From CAYUVA01 sp964448115 [NCBI: uncultured bacterium] (GTDB taxonomy: Bacteria > CAYUVA01), in contig CAYUVA010000009.1 in assembly GCA_964448115.1 (NCBI GenBank), positions 31,474-95,473 on the forward strand: DNA of 64,000 nucleotides. Direction: 5' to 3'. The notes beneath the pieces are model-generated. The model was not told the DNA's origin. It made no database searches and was given only the letters and a program-made list of their open reading frames with translations. The translations under genes were made by a program, and so were the position numbers. This document shows, piece by piece, positions 45,101-52,853 of the stretch. The first letter of the stretch is position 1. Every line of letters begins with the position of its first letter.

Positions 45101-45759
45101 ATGGCGATACCTTTGCTCCCAAGCCGCCCAAGGGCTTGGTGGTCGATGCGGTGCAGGGGGGATTATCCGTCTCCTGGCTGCCCAACAACGAGGATGACCT
45201 GGCTGGCTACCTCCTTTTTTACGACTACGATGAGTCACTTGCCCCCTATAACGGTAAGGGAGCTAACATAGGGGACTCGCCGGTCGATGTCGGCATGAAC
45301 ACATACACGGTGATGCGCAGCCTAACCATCGGACTCACTTACTACATCAGGGTCGCTGCCTACGATACTTCGGGCAATGTGAGTCGATACTCCAACCTGG
45401 CGACCCGCACCTACACCGGCGACTACGAGGGACCGATGATTCTCTGCGCAGGCTGGTGGGATACATACCTGGATCGCTATAACGGCGGGCTGTGGAAGCT
45501 ATTTGCCTATATTGTTCACTGGAGCAGTCCGTCTTCTATCGCCAATGTCGAGATTTATTATAGCGGAATGCCGACCGGTATCAGGTTGTTCGATGATGGG
45601 GCAAGCAATGATGGGCTGCCTGGGGACGGCATCTTCGGCGGGAGCTTTACTGTACCGGGCGGACTGCTGCCTCTGCTGTATCCATTTGAGATCATGGCAA
45701 CCGATAATCTTGGCAATGCGAGTTTACCCTGGCCGAAGCTGACCGTGCCGGAGTACTAG
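42187..45759 (+). CDS. Large secreted subtilase with FG-GAP, FnIII and C-terminal domains
   Basis: A 1190-residue protein, exported by a signal peptide (about 1-24). In order: propeptide (about 45-130); S8 domain with Asp181 (AVVDTGLDRWHP), His236 (DGHGTAVAS) and Ser389 (KTGSSLAAATVSG); a beta domain (about 450-550); six or seven FG-GAP/VCBS-like repeats (about 555-950), each with a calcium-type loop such as DVNDDGRDD, DIDDDGKLD, DVDGDGELE and DVTGDGRQE; an FnIII-like domain (about 975-1075); and a C-terminal domain (1082-1190). The oxyanion Asn is replaced by Asp327 (AAMGDLYYG), as in proprotein convertase 2, and the Pro after the catalytic Ser is Ala393. It may be active with altered specificity or serve as an adhesin. 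It follows the glycosyltransferase group by 12 nt, so it could be glycosylated, which is inference. Confidence 0.88.
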   Translation: MMGWKGWMIAAIASLCLLAKYIQAADAFDKERLNLYLKDSHYAPHRVIVKLKDNPKLMDDRLNLRVYAEKLAMKALGQDAVDRVKPLYPKMNSSSTRRTFVIEFKDMPANIVAHKLKALDDFEHVELDYGYYFALMPNDEHFSQQWNLHNTGKRIEDADIDAPEAWDIQTGDLNVIIAVVDTGLDRWHPEMVEKAWINEGEIPGDDIDNDGNGYKDDAYGWNFYENNNVTSDVDGHGTAVASVAAANTDNVIGIAGVAWNATVMPLRVSRGEFTFASMIAEAVYYAADNGAKIINLSVVSLSRSYALEDALDYAYDHGCLLVAAMGDLYYGIPLYPAALNHTLAVGATNNDDLRARASNTGYHIDLSAPGENVFVALPGNKYQRKTGSSLAAATVSGIAALVWSQFKQLSNKELMGILLASADDIEEYSWDVKTGWGRANALKALTLGYIPPTCRIITPHQHTYVDGKIDITGSACGEGFSSFKLEYGRGSEPSEWTAFRQSFTPVDHGMLGVLNLTGKPGGMYAIRLTVTGENKRTATHKVVIYVRELDVLTGWPFDAGASVLSSVAIADVNDDGRDDVVFGAMDGAVYVLDHNRAPLDGWPVMTNGPVLSSPAVGDIDDDGKLDIVVGSMDSGIYAWNHQGELLPGWPVKTGDMVLASPTLADLDGDRFLEVIIGSFDKKLYAFHYSGNVLDGWPFETLGEIFSTAAVGDVTNDGNNEVVVGINQPGSGDMRGRIYLFRNNGVLFPKYPLLPSEALPLFDYFANGVSMSPALADVDGDGELEIIVGAVTGSIHVYNYDTSQVAQTEILPAATNSSVALGEIDGAAGLEMVAGLIDYDIFSFTPSYMVGGWNIDATVLPRWHVPAPDLVLSSPIIADVTGDGRQEILIGCGDNSVIGLLRNGDPIPGFPKRCDGWIFSSPAVGDLDNDKRIELVVGSASGKVFAWKMSGQYSEERLEWRQFHHDNEHTGRYGDTFAPKPPKGLVVDAVQGGLSVSWLPNNEDDLAGYLLFYDYDESLAPYNGKGANIGDSPVDVGMNTYTVMRSLTIGLTYYIRVAAYDTSGNVSRYSNLATRTYTGDYEGPMILCAGWWDTYLDRYNGGLWKLFAYIVHWSSPSSIANVEIYYSGMPTGIRLFDDGASNDGLPGDGIFGGSFTVPGGLLPLLYPFEIMATDNLGNASLPWPKLTVPEY

Positions 45760-45798
45760 GCTTGAGGGGTGTTAATCACTATGGTTCAAAGAAGAGGA

Positions 45799-45825
45799 TC
45801 ACGCAAAGACGCAAAGAACGCAAAG
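45799..45825. repeat. ACGCAAAGACGCAAAG-type dispersed repeat, best copy
   Basis: TCACGCAAAGACGCAAAG plus AACGCAAAG in the 117-nt spacer between the convergent subtilase and KAP genes. Same family and orientation as the copies at 18075 and 18185. Confidence 0.6.
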
Positions 45826-45876
45826 AGGAAAGGGATAAAAAAAAAACAGGGAGCAAAGATTATGGCTGGGTATTCT

Positions 45877-47781
45877 CTAGCTGCTTTTTCTAGGAAGTTT
45901 GGGCATCAGTATGCCCTTTTCATTTATTTGATACTTTTTTCTTAGTATCTCTATTGTCTTTTCCTCAATGGTGGCTCCGGCTATATTTGCGAAGTGAAAC
46001 AGTGTATGTTGATCGATTATTATGCCGGTTAGATTCGCCTCTGCCAGGTTGGCATCGACCATCTCGGCAGCCATAAGATTGGTAAAAGATAAATCAGCAC
46101 CATTCATTGCAGTGCTTCTTAGGTTCGTGGACCGGAAGCTCGCCTTATGGCAGTTTGCCTCGCTAAGGTTTGCCCCCCAAAGATTTGCGTTATTGAACAT
46201 GGTCATACTCGCTTGAGCCCTTGAGAAGTTAGCATCCATACAGGTTGCATTCTCGAAGTTGGTCTCCTGTAGGACAGCTCCCTCGAAGTTAGCCTTTTTC
46301 AAGCTGGTACCGATAAAGCTAGCTCCGGTTAGGTCGCATCCCTTGAAACTGATGCCATCGAGTTCAAGATCCCGAAGGTCAGCATTGACAAGGTTGGCTC
46401 CCTCTAGGCTCTGCTTGTTCTCTATTCGATAAATGACCTCATCGCGGCTCAAAGGGCGCTCATACTCACCCACAAAAAGGTGATCGTCCATCTCAGCCGG
46501 AATGGTCTCATCTGAATCGCCCTGCGGCTCCAACTCCTCAACATCCTCTTGCACTTCCTCCTGGCTTCTTTGTAAAAATACAAAGAACTCGAGTATCTCT
46601 TTGGATAGAAGTTGCCTGAGGTTATCCCTGAAGAAACCGATCAGATCCGGCATCTTGATATATCGTGAAAATTTCTCCTTAAGATCAAGGGGAAGCGTCT
46701 GTACAATCTTTTCTATTTCCGAGGGATCCTTTTTCTCTCCATATAATCGTGCGATAACCACCTGGAACTTGCGGCGATAGAATAGCATATCATCGAAGAC
46801 TTCCGGCCAGCGATGCATCAGGATAGCGATAATCAGCTTTACCTTTGGTTGTACGCTAACCGACCTTGCCGTGTGTCCGATGAATCTTAGCACATTGAGG
46901 AAGCTCTTCACCTTGCGCGGGATCTGCTCCAACTTGCCTGCCACCTGCTCCAGGTTCTCGATCATCTCTGGCTCCACGCCTAGATGCAGCAGATAGTCGA
47001 TGGTCGTCTTCAATGGCAGAGCAGGTAAAGTGAAATAAAGCTGGAAAAGCCGCATCAAGCCCTCTTGCGCTCTTTTTTGATCTCCATCGAAGAGTTTATA
47101 TGCAAGCTGCTGTTGATAGCCTTTTTTATCCAGAGCCAGGATGGTAATCACATTAGGAGACATGAATAGCTCATAGAGTCGGCATAAGAAATCGTAGCTC
47201 TCCCCGATGTTAATGGCTTTATCCACATTATCGATAAAGATTATGAGCGTCTTGCTATTACCGGTTATTACAGAGATAAGTTCCTGGATCAAGTTTCTCA
47301 CATTAGCGCTATTTGCCATGAACAAATTCATTGCCTGCGATTTTGGTGTCTCCTGGTCAAATTCGCCATTTTTGGAATACAACCATTGTTTGAGGATGGT
47401 ATCATTGAGGATGCCGAGGATATTCCCCGCCTTTTCTAAGCTCTCACCACCTAGACTGTCCTTAACCCTTTCGACCAGGCTATTGAGAAACAGAGCTAAA
47501 ATGGGAGGTGTGTCCTGGAAATAAGGATACTCGAACCATGCCACCTGGAGATTGCGGTTGGGTATTAGCTCATCGTGTATCATCCTCATCAGGCTGGTTT
47601 TCCCGCAGCCGGCAGGACCAAAGATGCCCAAGCAAAGCGGCGTGTTCCCTTGATCCGATTCCATGATCAGGCTGACAAAGGTATCCTTAAACCCGCTATA
47701 ATTGAGCAGATCAACGGTAGTCGCCTGATCATCGAGGAGACGAAATCTCAGCTTGGGAGTCTGATTATCTTTCTTTCTCAA
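45877..47781 (-). CDS. KAP-type P-loop NTPase fused to pentapeptide repeats
   Basis: A 634-residue protein. The TTG at 47781 is preferred to one at 47820 because GGAG lies ten bases upstream and the start avoids a 35-bp overlap with nadB. N-terminal KAP NTPase: Walker A GPAGCGKT (55-62) and Walker B LIIFIDNVD (179-187), then ILALDKKG. No transmembrane helices were seen, although many KAP proteins have them. A helical middle and an acidic linker (EEVQEDVEELEPQGD) lead to a run of about 25 pentapeptide units (459-587), e.g. LEGANLVNADLRDLELDG and LKKANFEGAVLQETNFENA. Pentapeptide helices can mimic DNA or bind gyrase. KAP proteins are predicted signalling or defence ATPases. The fusion to pentapeptides is uncommon; the role is unknown. 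Confidence 0.85.
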   Translation of the reverse strand: MRKKDNQTPKLRFRLLDDQATTVDLLNYSGFKDTFVSLIMESDQGNTPLCLGIFGPAGCGKTSLMRMIHDELIPNRNLQVAWFEYPYFQDTPPILALFLNSLVERVKDSLGGESLEKAGNILGILNDTILKQWLYSKNGEFDQETPKSQAMNLFMANSANVRNLIQELISVITGNSKTLIIFIDNVDKAINIGESYDFLCRLYELFMSPNVITILALDKKGYQQQLAYKLFDGDQKRAQEGLMRLFQLYFTLPALPLKTTIDYLLHLGVEPEMIENLEQVAGKLEQIPRKVKSFLNVLRFIGHTARSVSVQPKVKLIIAILMHRWPEVFDDMLFYRRKFQVVIARLYGEKKDPSEIEKIVQTLPLDLKEKFSRYIKMPDLIGFFRDNLRQLLSKEILEFFVFLQRSQEEVQEDVEELEPQGDSDETIPAEMDDHLFVGEYERPLSRDEVIYRIENKQSLEGANLVNADLRDLELDGISFKGCDLTGASFIGTSLKKANFEGAVLQETNFENATCMDANFSRAQASMTMFNNANLWGANLSEANCHKASFRSTNLRSTAMNGADLSFTNLMAAEMVDANLAEANLTGIIIDQHTLFHFANIAGATIEEKTIEILRKKYQINEKGILMPKLPRKSS

Positions 47782-47785
47782 GACG

Positions 47786-49324
47786 CTATTTCTCCAGGTC
47801 GGAGTTAAAATGTGTACCAATATTGGCTTTACGCATCCGACAAAAATATAATACAGATTTTGCCGTGGAGATCAAGTTCCTCAACTCCAATAAACTAGTA
47901 GAAAGCTTGAATTTTTTACACCATCCTTGCACGGTTTCGAGCATCTCCAAAACACTATAGGAAGCCTCTGCCAAGCCGATGTTCGTCCTTACTATTCCAG
48001 CGTGTTTCCACATCAAGTCCTGGAGCCTGGTGCGATAGGATCTTATCTGGGACTCAGCGCACTCTTTCTTGTTATCATCCAGGTTGAGCGGCCTGTTTCT
48101 ACTTTGTTCGTACAGCTTGTTCCACTCCGAGGGGAGATAGGCGATATACTTTTCCACATGGACGGCAGCTCGATAGGCAAAGACGACTGATTCGAGCAAC
48201 GAGTTGCTTGCAAGACGGTTTGCGCCATGCACACCGGTGCATGCAACCTCGCCGCAGGCGTATAGTCCCGGTACCTGCGTCTTGCCATCTATATCGGTAA
48301 CCACTCCACCGCAGATATAATGCGCAGCCGGGGATACTGGTATCTTATCCTTTGTAATATCAACTCCGTATTTCAAGCACTGTGAGTATATATAAGGAAA
48401 CCTTTTCCTCAAGTATTCCGGATCTTTATGGGAGATATCTAGCCATACATGTTCGCTTCCCTCTTTCTTCATTTGATCGTATATTGCACGGGATACGATA
48501 TCTCTCGGTGCTAGCTCACCTGATTCATGATATTGCTCCATGAATCGCTCGCCTGCCTGATTCACAAGTATGGCGCCCTCCCCACGCAGGGCTTCGGATA
48601 TAAGAAAGGTCGGTGCATCCTTCATATAGAATGCTGTGGGGTGAAACTGGATGAACTCCATGTCAGCCAGTTGGGCGCCAGCGTTAGATGCCATAGCGAA
48701 TCCATCGCCGGTGGCTATCGGCGGATTGGTGGTTCGGTTATAAAGCTGCCCGGCGCCCCCGGTTGCTAACAATATCGCCTTGGCAAATTTTCGGTGCAAA
48801 TTCCCTTGTTGGTCAATAAGCACTGCCCCTATGACCATATTTTGGCCAGTGATGATATCGACTCCCATCAGATGATCGAAGATGCTTACATTCGGATTAT
48901 TGACCACCGCCGAGACAAGGGCTTCCTCGATCGCCTTGCCAGTCATGTCTCCCACATGAAGTACCCTGCTCTTGGAGTGTCCACCCTCTCTGCCGAACTG
49001 GAGCTGGTCTTGCCGGTCGCGGTCGAACTGTACCCCGATACGCATCAGGTCTCTGATCCTGGCTGGTGCCTCATAGACCAGTACCTTGAGCGCCTGGCGG
49101 TTGCATATTCCATCCCCAGCTTCCATTGTGTCATCAAAGTGCTTCTGGTAGTCATCATCCATACGCAAGACAGCGGCGATACCACCCTGGGCATAGCGTG
49201 TATTGCTTTCGGTTACGCTATCCTTGGTGCAGATCGCCACCTTGAGGCTCTTGGCTGCCTCCATAGCGAAGGTAAGCCCGGCTGCACCGGATCCTAAAAT
49301 CAGTATGTCATAAAGCTCATCCAT
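47786..49324 (-). CDS. nadB: L-aspartate oxidase
   Basis: A 512-residue FAD enzyme making iminoaspartate from L-aspartate, the first step of NAD biosynthesis. Features: the Rossmann FAD motif ILGSGAAGLTFAMEA, the flavoprotein loop NTRYAQGGIAAVL, the catalytic region HPTAFY followed by LISEALRGEGA, and the C-terminal ACGEVACTGVHGANRLASNSL, diagnostic of this family. Length is normal. nadA lies 133 nt upstream on the same strand, so the two likely form the usual nadAB unit. The KAP gene follows within 4 nt if its TTG start is right. Confidence 0.95.
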   Translation of the reverse strand: MDELYDILILGSGAAGLTFAMEAAKSLKVAICTKDSVTESNTRYAQGGIAAVLRMDDDYQKHFDDTMEAGDGICNRQALKVLVYEAPARIRDLMRIGVQFDRDRQDQLQFGREGGHSKSRVLHVGDMTGKAIEEALVSAVVNNPNVSIFDHLMGVDIITGQNMVIGAVLIDQQGNLHRKFAKAILLATGGAGQLYNRTTNPPIATGDGFAMASNAGAQLADMEFIQFHPTAFYMKDAPTFLISEALRGEGAILVNQAGERFMEQYHESGELAPRDIVSRAIYDQMKKEGSEHVWLDISHKDPEYLRKRFPYIYSQCLKYGVDITKDKIPVSPAAHYICGGVVTDIDGKTQVPGLYACGEVACTGVHGANRLASNSLLESVVFAYRAAVHVEKYIAYLPSEWNKLYEQSRNRPLNLDDNKKECAESQIRSYRTRLQDLMWKHAGIVRTNIGLAEASYSVLEMLETVQGWCKKFKLSTSLLELRNLISTAKSVLYFCRMRKANIGTHFNSDLEK

Positions 49325-49457
49325 GGGAAGTCTCTTGTTTTTTTAGTTTCTTTTTTTTGTTTTTAATTTTTTCAATTCCTAGTGTTTATTTTTTAGTTTA
49401 ATACTAATCATACAAGCAATAAAATGCCCTCTCCCCATTGCGTCTGTCTCAAAAGCC

Positions 49458-50378
49458 TTAACCGGTGATCTCGAACATCTTCTCGAGCGCTTGTTTGGCA
49501 CGAATACGAATATCTTCAGGAACTGTGATCACGAATCTGTTGAGCCTCAGCGCATCACGCACCAGATCGAGCGTAGTGGCTTTCATGTTGTAGCAGACAG
49601 CCTTTTTTATCTTATGAAAGACCTTGTCAGGATTCTCTCTGCGCAGCCGCTCCACCAATCCCTCTTCGGTGGCGATTATGTATTCCTTGATATCGGGATC
49701 TTTTGCCAGTTTAACCATGCCGCCGGTGCCCAAAACTCGATCGGCAAGCTCCAGTACATCTGGAGGGCATTCCGGGTGGGCAGCCACCAACGCATCCGCA
49801 TAAGTCCGCTTCATCTCTCTGAGTTCATCTGCCTTAATTCGTTTATGGTGGACATAGCAATGTCCCTGCCAGGGGATGATATTAAGCCCCAGCCTCTTTT
49901 GGGCATATAAAGCAAGGTTGACATCCGGTAAATACACGATCTGCCTGTCTCGATAGTATTTTAGTATCTCGAAGGCGTTTGCAGAGGTGCAAGTACAGTC
50001 GCACTCTGCCTTAACAGAGGCTGTTGAGTTGACATAGCAGATAAAGACTGCCTCTGGATATTTTTCTCGCATCCTTTTTACCTGCTCTACATCTGCCATA
50101 TCGGCTAACGGACAGCCAGCCGATATCTCTGGAAGCAGGATGGTCTTATTGGGATTCAGGATATAAGCGGTCTCCGCCATGAACAGCACTCCGCAAAATA
50201 CGATAACTTTGGCATCCCCGCGAGTAGCCTCTACGGCTAGAGCAAGTGAATCCCCCAAGAAATCGGCTATCTGCTGCACCTCCGGGCGCTGGTAGTTATG
50301 TGCCAGGATTATCGCTGAGCGCTGAGCCTTAAGCTCCCTTATCTCCTGGTAGAGAGTTTGAATCTCTGCCCCGTTCAT
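49458..50378 (-). CDS. nadA: Quinolinate synthase
   Basis: A 306-residue [4Fe-4S] enzyme that condenses iminoaspartate with dihydroxyacetone phosphate. The Cys ligands are visible in VIVFCGVLFMAE, CDCTCTSANA and the C-terminal AVCYNMKATTL; the motif AHPECPPDVLELADRV is also conserved. The compact type without an extra N-terminal region. It starts at ATG 50378. In the upstream leader, CCGAG/CTCGG with a triloop is followed by T5 on this strand (50428-50440), a weak attenuator-like element. Confidence 0.95.
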   Translation of the reverse strand: MNGAEIQTLYQEIRELKAQRSAIILAHNYQRPEVQQIADFLGDSLALAVEATRGDAKVIVFCGVLFMAETAYILNPNKTILLPEISAGCPLADMADVEQVKRMREKYPEAVFICYVNSTASVKAECDCTCTSANAFEILKYYRDRQIVYLPDVNLALYAQKRLGLNIIPWQGHCYVHHKRIKADELREMKRTYADALVAAHPECPPDVLELADRVLGTGGMVKLAKDPDIKEYIIATEEGLVERLRRENPDKVFHKIKKAVCYNMKATTLDLVRDALRLNRFVITVPEDIRIRAKQALEKMFEITG

Positions 50379-50492
50379 ATCATGTTTATAACAAAAACAG
50401 ACCTATAGATAAAGGCTGTGGTAAAAACCGAGATTCTCGGCTTGAAGTCCAGGGCGCAGGACTGACATGGAGCAGTTGTCCTCCCCTTTGTC

Positions 50493-50534
50493 ATGCCCGC
50501 GAAGCCTGTCCTCGCGAAGGTGGGGAGCGGGCAT
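50493..50534. repeat. REP-like inverted repeat, copy A
   Basis: ATGCCCGC (50493-50500) pairs with GCGGGCAT (50527-50534); the 26-nt loop holds CTCGCGAAGG. Its reverse complement matches 53628-53675 at about 80% over 50 nt. It lies in the 245-bp spacer between the divergent nadA and radical SAM genes, otherwise without visible genes. Confidence 0.6.
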
Positions 50535-50623
50535 CCAGTTTCTTGCCGCTCTTCTATTTATTGACCAGTGAGGCGGGCTGTGCTAAGACTCCTTATGATT
50601 ATTAATGATCTCCGAGGAAGTTG

Positions 50624-51640
50624 ATGACAAGCTACCTGTTCAAGGGGAACAGCCCCTCCATAGCTCGATTGCGCAATCGCAGCCGATTGCTCGGCTCATA
50701 TCTTAAAAAAAGATATATAGTCGGCAATATGCCTATAGAGATGGGGCTGGAGGTAACCAATCGATGCAATCTTGCCTGCATCATGTGCAATCGCAACGAT
50801 ATGCACCGCCCGATCGGCGATGTCTCCAGGGAGCTGGTGGCAAGGGTGGCGCGCGAGGTGAAGGATACCATCGAGTTGCTCTTTTTGCATGGCACCGGCG
50901 AACCACTTCTGCATACCAATATCTTTGAGCTTATCGATATATGCAAGCAGGAGGGGATCGCTGTCGGCTTATCCACCAACTGCGTGCTGCTCGACAAGCA
51001 CCGCTCCCGTGAACTGCTCGATGCGGGGATTGACTACTTGATCCTGGCTGTCGATGGCGCAACCAAGGAGACTTATGAGACGGTAAGGCGGGGAGCAAAA
51101 TACGAACAAACAATGGAGAACATCCGCTATTTCCTCGAGCTTCGCAAGCACTATGCCCGAAGACCTTATGTGCTGCTGCAATACATCGTGATGCCGGAAA
51201 ATAGGCATGAAACCGCGAGCTTCAAGGCTATGTGGAGAAATGGCAGCGCAAATGCGGTAAGGATACGGCCTGAGATCGATTTTCTAAAGCGGGGCAACCA
51301 GAGACATGGCTTGGCGAGCAACCACCAGCGCCCCTGTTTTTACATTTTTCGCTCCATGAATATATACCATGACGGTTCGGCGGTTCCCTGCTGCGCGGAC
51401 TACGATGGCAAGTACCTGCTCGGCAATGTCGAAGATGCCCCAATAAGCGAGCTTTTCAATGGCAGGCGCATGGCGTCGCTGCGCAGGCTACACCTCGAAG
51501 GTAAGGGATACCAGGTGGCGCTGTGCAGCCAGTGCCAGTATCCGCAACCGCGCGCGCCGCTGCTGTTCAGCTTCCTTTTGCTAAACGGATTGCACCTAAA
51601 GAAGCTGTTACCCAACCTTGAGGTCTTCGTTACCGAATGA
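50624..51640 (+). CDS. Radical SAM protein with a SPASM domain
   Basis: A 338-residue radical SAM enzyme. The [4Fe-4S]-SAM motif is CNLACIMC (Cys48, 52, 55). The C-terminal SPASM region binds auxiliary clusters: VPCCADYDGKYLLGN then CSQCQYP. The ATG at 50624 is preceded by GAGGAAG. Members act on peptides, sugars or other substrates; the location next to a GT4 glycosyltransferase and a HAD phosphatase suggests glycan- or lipid-related chemistry, but the substrate is unknown. The C-terminus has a Pro-rich hydrophobic stretch, PRAPLLFSFLLLNGLHL. Confidence 0.87.
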   Translation: MTSYLFKGNSPSIARLRNRSRLLGSYLKKRYIVGNMPIEMGLEVTNRCNLACIMCNRNDMHRPIGDVSRELVARVAREVKDTIELLFLHGTGEPLLHTNIFELIDICKQEGIAVGLSTNCVLLDKHRSRELLDAGIDYLILAVDGATKETYETVRRGAKYEQTMENIRYFLELRKHYARRPYVLLQYIVMPENRHETASFKAMWRNGSANAVRIRPEIDFLKRGNQRHGLASNHQRPCFYIFRSMNIYHDGSAVPCCADYDGKYLLGNVEDAPISELFNGRRMASLRRLHLEGKGYQVALCSQCQYPQPRAPLLFSFLLLNGLHLKKLLPNLEVFVTE

Positions 51641-51671
51641 TGCTAATAAACGACCATATCAAGGCTGCTTG

Positions 51672-52853
51672 ATGAAGATATTATTCTGCTCCAACGAACA
51701 GATGCTACCCCTGCTTGGCGGTGGCTCGGCGGGGAATTTGCGCATTATCGAGAAGATGGTGGCAAGGGGGCACCAGGTTACGGTTACCACACCCCTTTTC
51801 ATGCCCAAAGAGCCTATTGAGCAACAATATGGTATCAAGCTCAAGCCATTCTCGCCGTTCTACATTCATCGCACGGTGCGCTTCAGGGAGCTTAAATACT
51901 CGGCTTATGTGGTGTTGTTCTCCTTTCACCTGCTCAAACTGGTGCGCAAGGAGAGCTTCGACTGCATCTTCGTGCGCAACTGCATAATCGCAGCACCAGC
52001 GCTTCTGGCGGGGAGAATTTGGAAGATACCTGTATTCATAAGCATGACCGACATTATCACCGGCTTCTTGCAGCAGGGGAAGCACTATCCCCGCTTCATG
52101 GTAGATATCCTGATGTACTTCGAGCGATTGTTCGCCTCCATGGCTGATGAGCTTTTCGTGATCACGCCCGCAATGCAGCGCGAGGCGCTTAAAGGGACTA
52201 AACGAAAGCCAAACAAGGTCTGTATAAGCTACGATGGTGTGGATACGAATCTATTCAATCCCCACAGGATAAATGCTGAAGATGTCTCTGCCCTCAAGCA
52301 GCGATTAGGTCTGTCAGGCAAGATAGCGATGTATCACGGGGTGATCGATCCCTACCACGGCATAGATGCCCTGGAGCGCATCCTTGATATAGCGCTCGCA
52401 AACACGGATCTTAGCTTTCTCATAATAGCCAAGGGACCGGGTTACAGTCGCCTGCAAGCCAAGTACAACTCATCGCGGGTTAAGCTGCTCGACTTCGTCC
52501 CCTACGAACAGATCCCGCTTTATATCGCAGCCTCGGATGTCGGCTTCATCCCCTACAAGCCGAACTACAATCTCAATGTGGTGCTGACCCTGAAGCTCCT
52601 TGAGTACCTGGCAATGGGGCTTCCGGTTGTAACCTTGCCACTGAAGAGCGTACAGGAGATCTTCGCTGGATACCGCTTCGTCTCCATTGCCCAAAACGAG
52701 GAGCAGTTCGTAGATGAACTTGCACAAAGAGCCGGCGAGGGTAAAATGATTGAGGCGACCGAACTGATGCGCCAGCGATTCTCATGGGAACGAATGACCG
52801 ACCTTATGGTTACCGAGATTGAAAATTATGTCGCCAAGGCTGATCCTGTTTGA
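51672..52853 (+). CDS. GT4 family glycosyltransferase
   Basis: A 393-residue GT-B glycosyltransferase. An ATG at 51672 begins the typical N-terminal strand MKILFCSNEQMLPLLGGGSAG. The C-terminal donor domain shows VRLLDFVPYEQIPLYIAASDVGFIP and the conserved EYLAMGLPVVTLP (E(x7)E-like). An earlier in-frame start at 51618 would overlap the preceding gene and is not favoured. The next gene overlaps by 26 nt, which suggests coupling. Donor and acceptor are unknown. Confidence 0.85.
   Translation: MKILFCSNEQMLPLLGGGSAGNLRIIEKMVARGHQVTVTTPLFMPKEPIEQQYGIKLKPFSPFYIHRTVRFRELKYSAYVVLFSFHLLKLVRKESFDCIFVRNCIIAAPALLAGRIWKIPVFISMTDIITGFLQQGKHYPRFMVDILMYFERLFASMADELFVITPAMQREALKGTKRKPNKVCISYDGVDTNLFNPHRINAEDVSALKQRLGLSGKIAMYHGVIDPYHGIDALERILDIALANTDLSFLIIAKGPGYSRLQAKYNSSRVKLLDFVPYEQIPLYIAASDVGFIPYKPNYNLNVVLTLKLLEYLAMGLPVVTLPLKSVQEIFAGYRFVSIAQNEEQFVDELAQRAGEGKMIEATELMRQRFSWERMTDLMVTEIENYVAKADPV

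Noticed and set aside
50428-50440. Rho-independent terminator upstream of nadA on the minus strand
   Set aside because: The stem is only 5 bp with a triloop and five T, and it sits in the leader of nadA with no gene behind it; left as a weak attenuator-like element.
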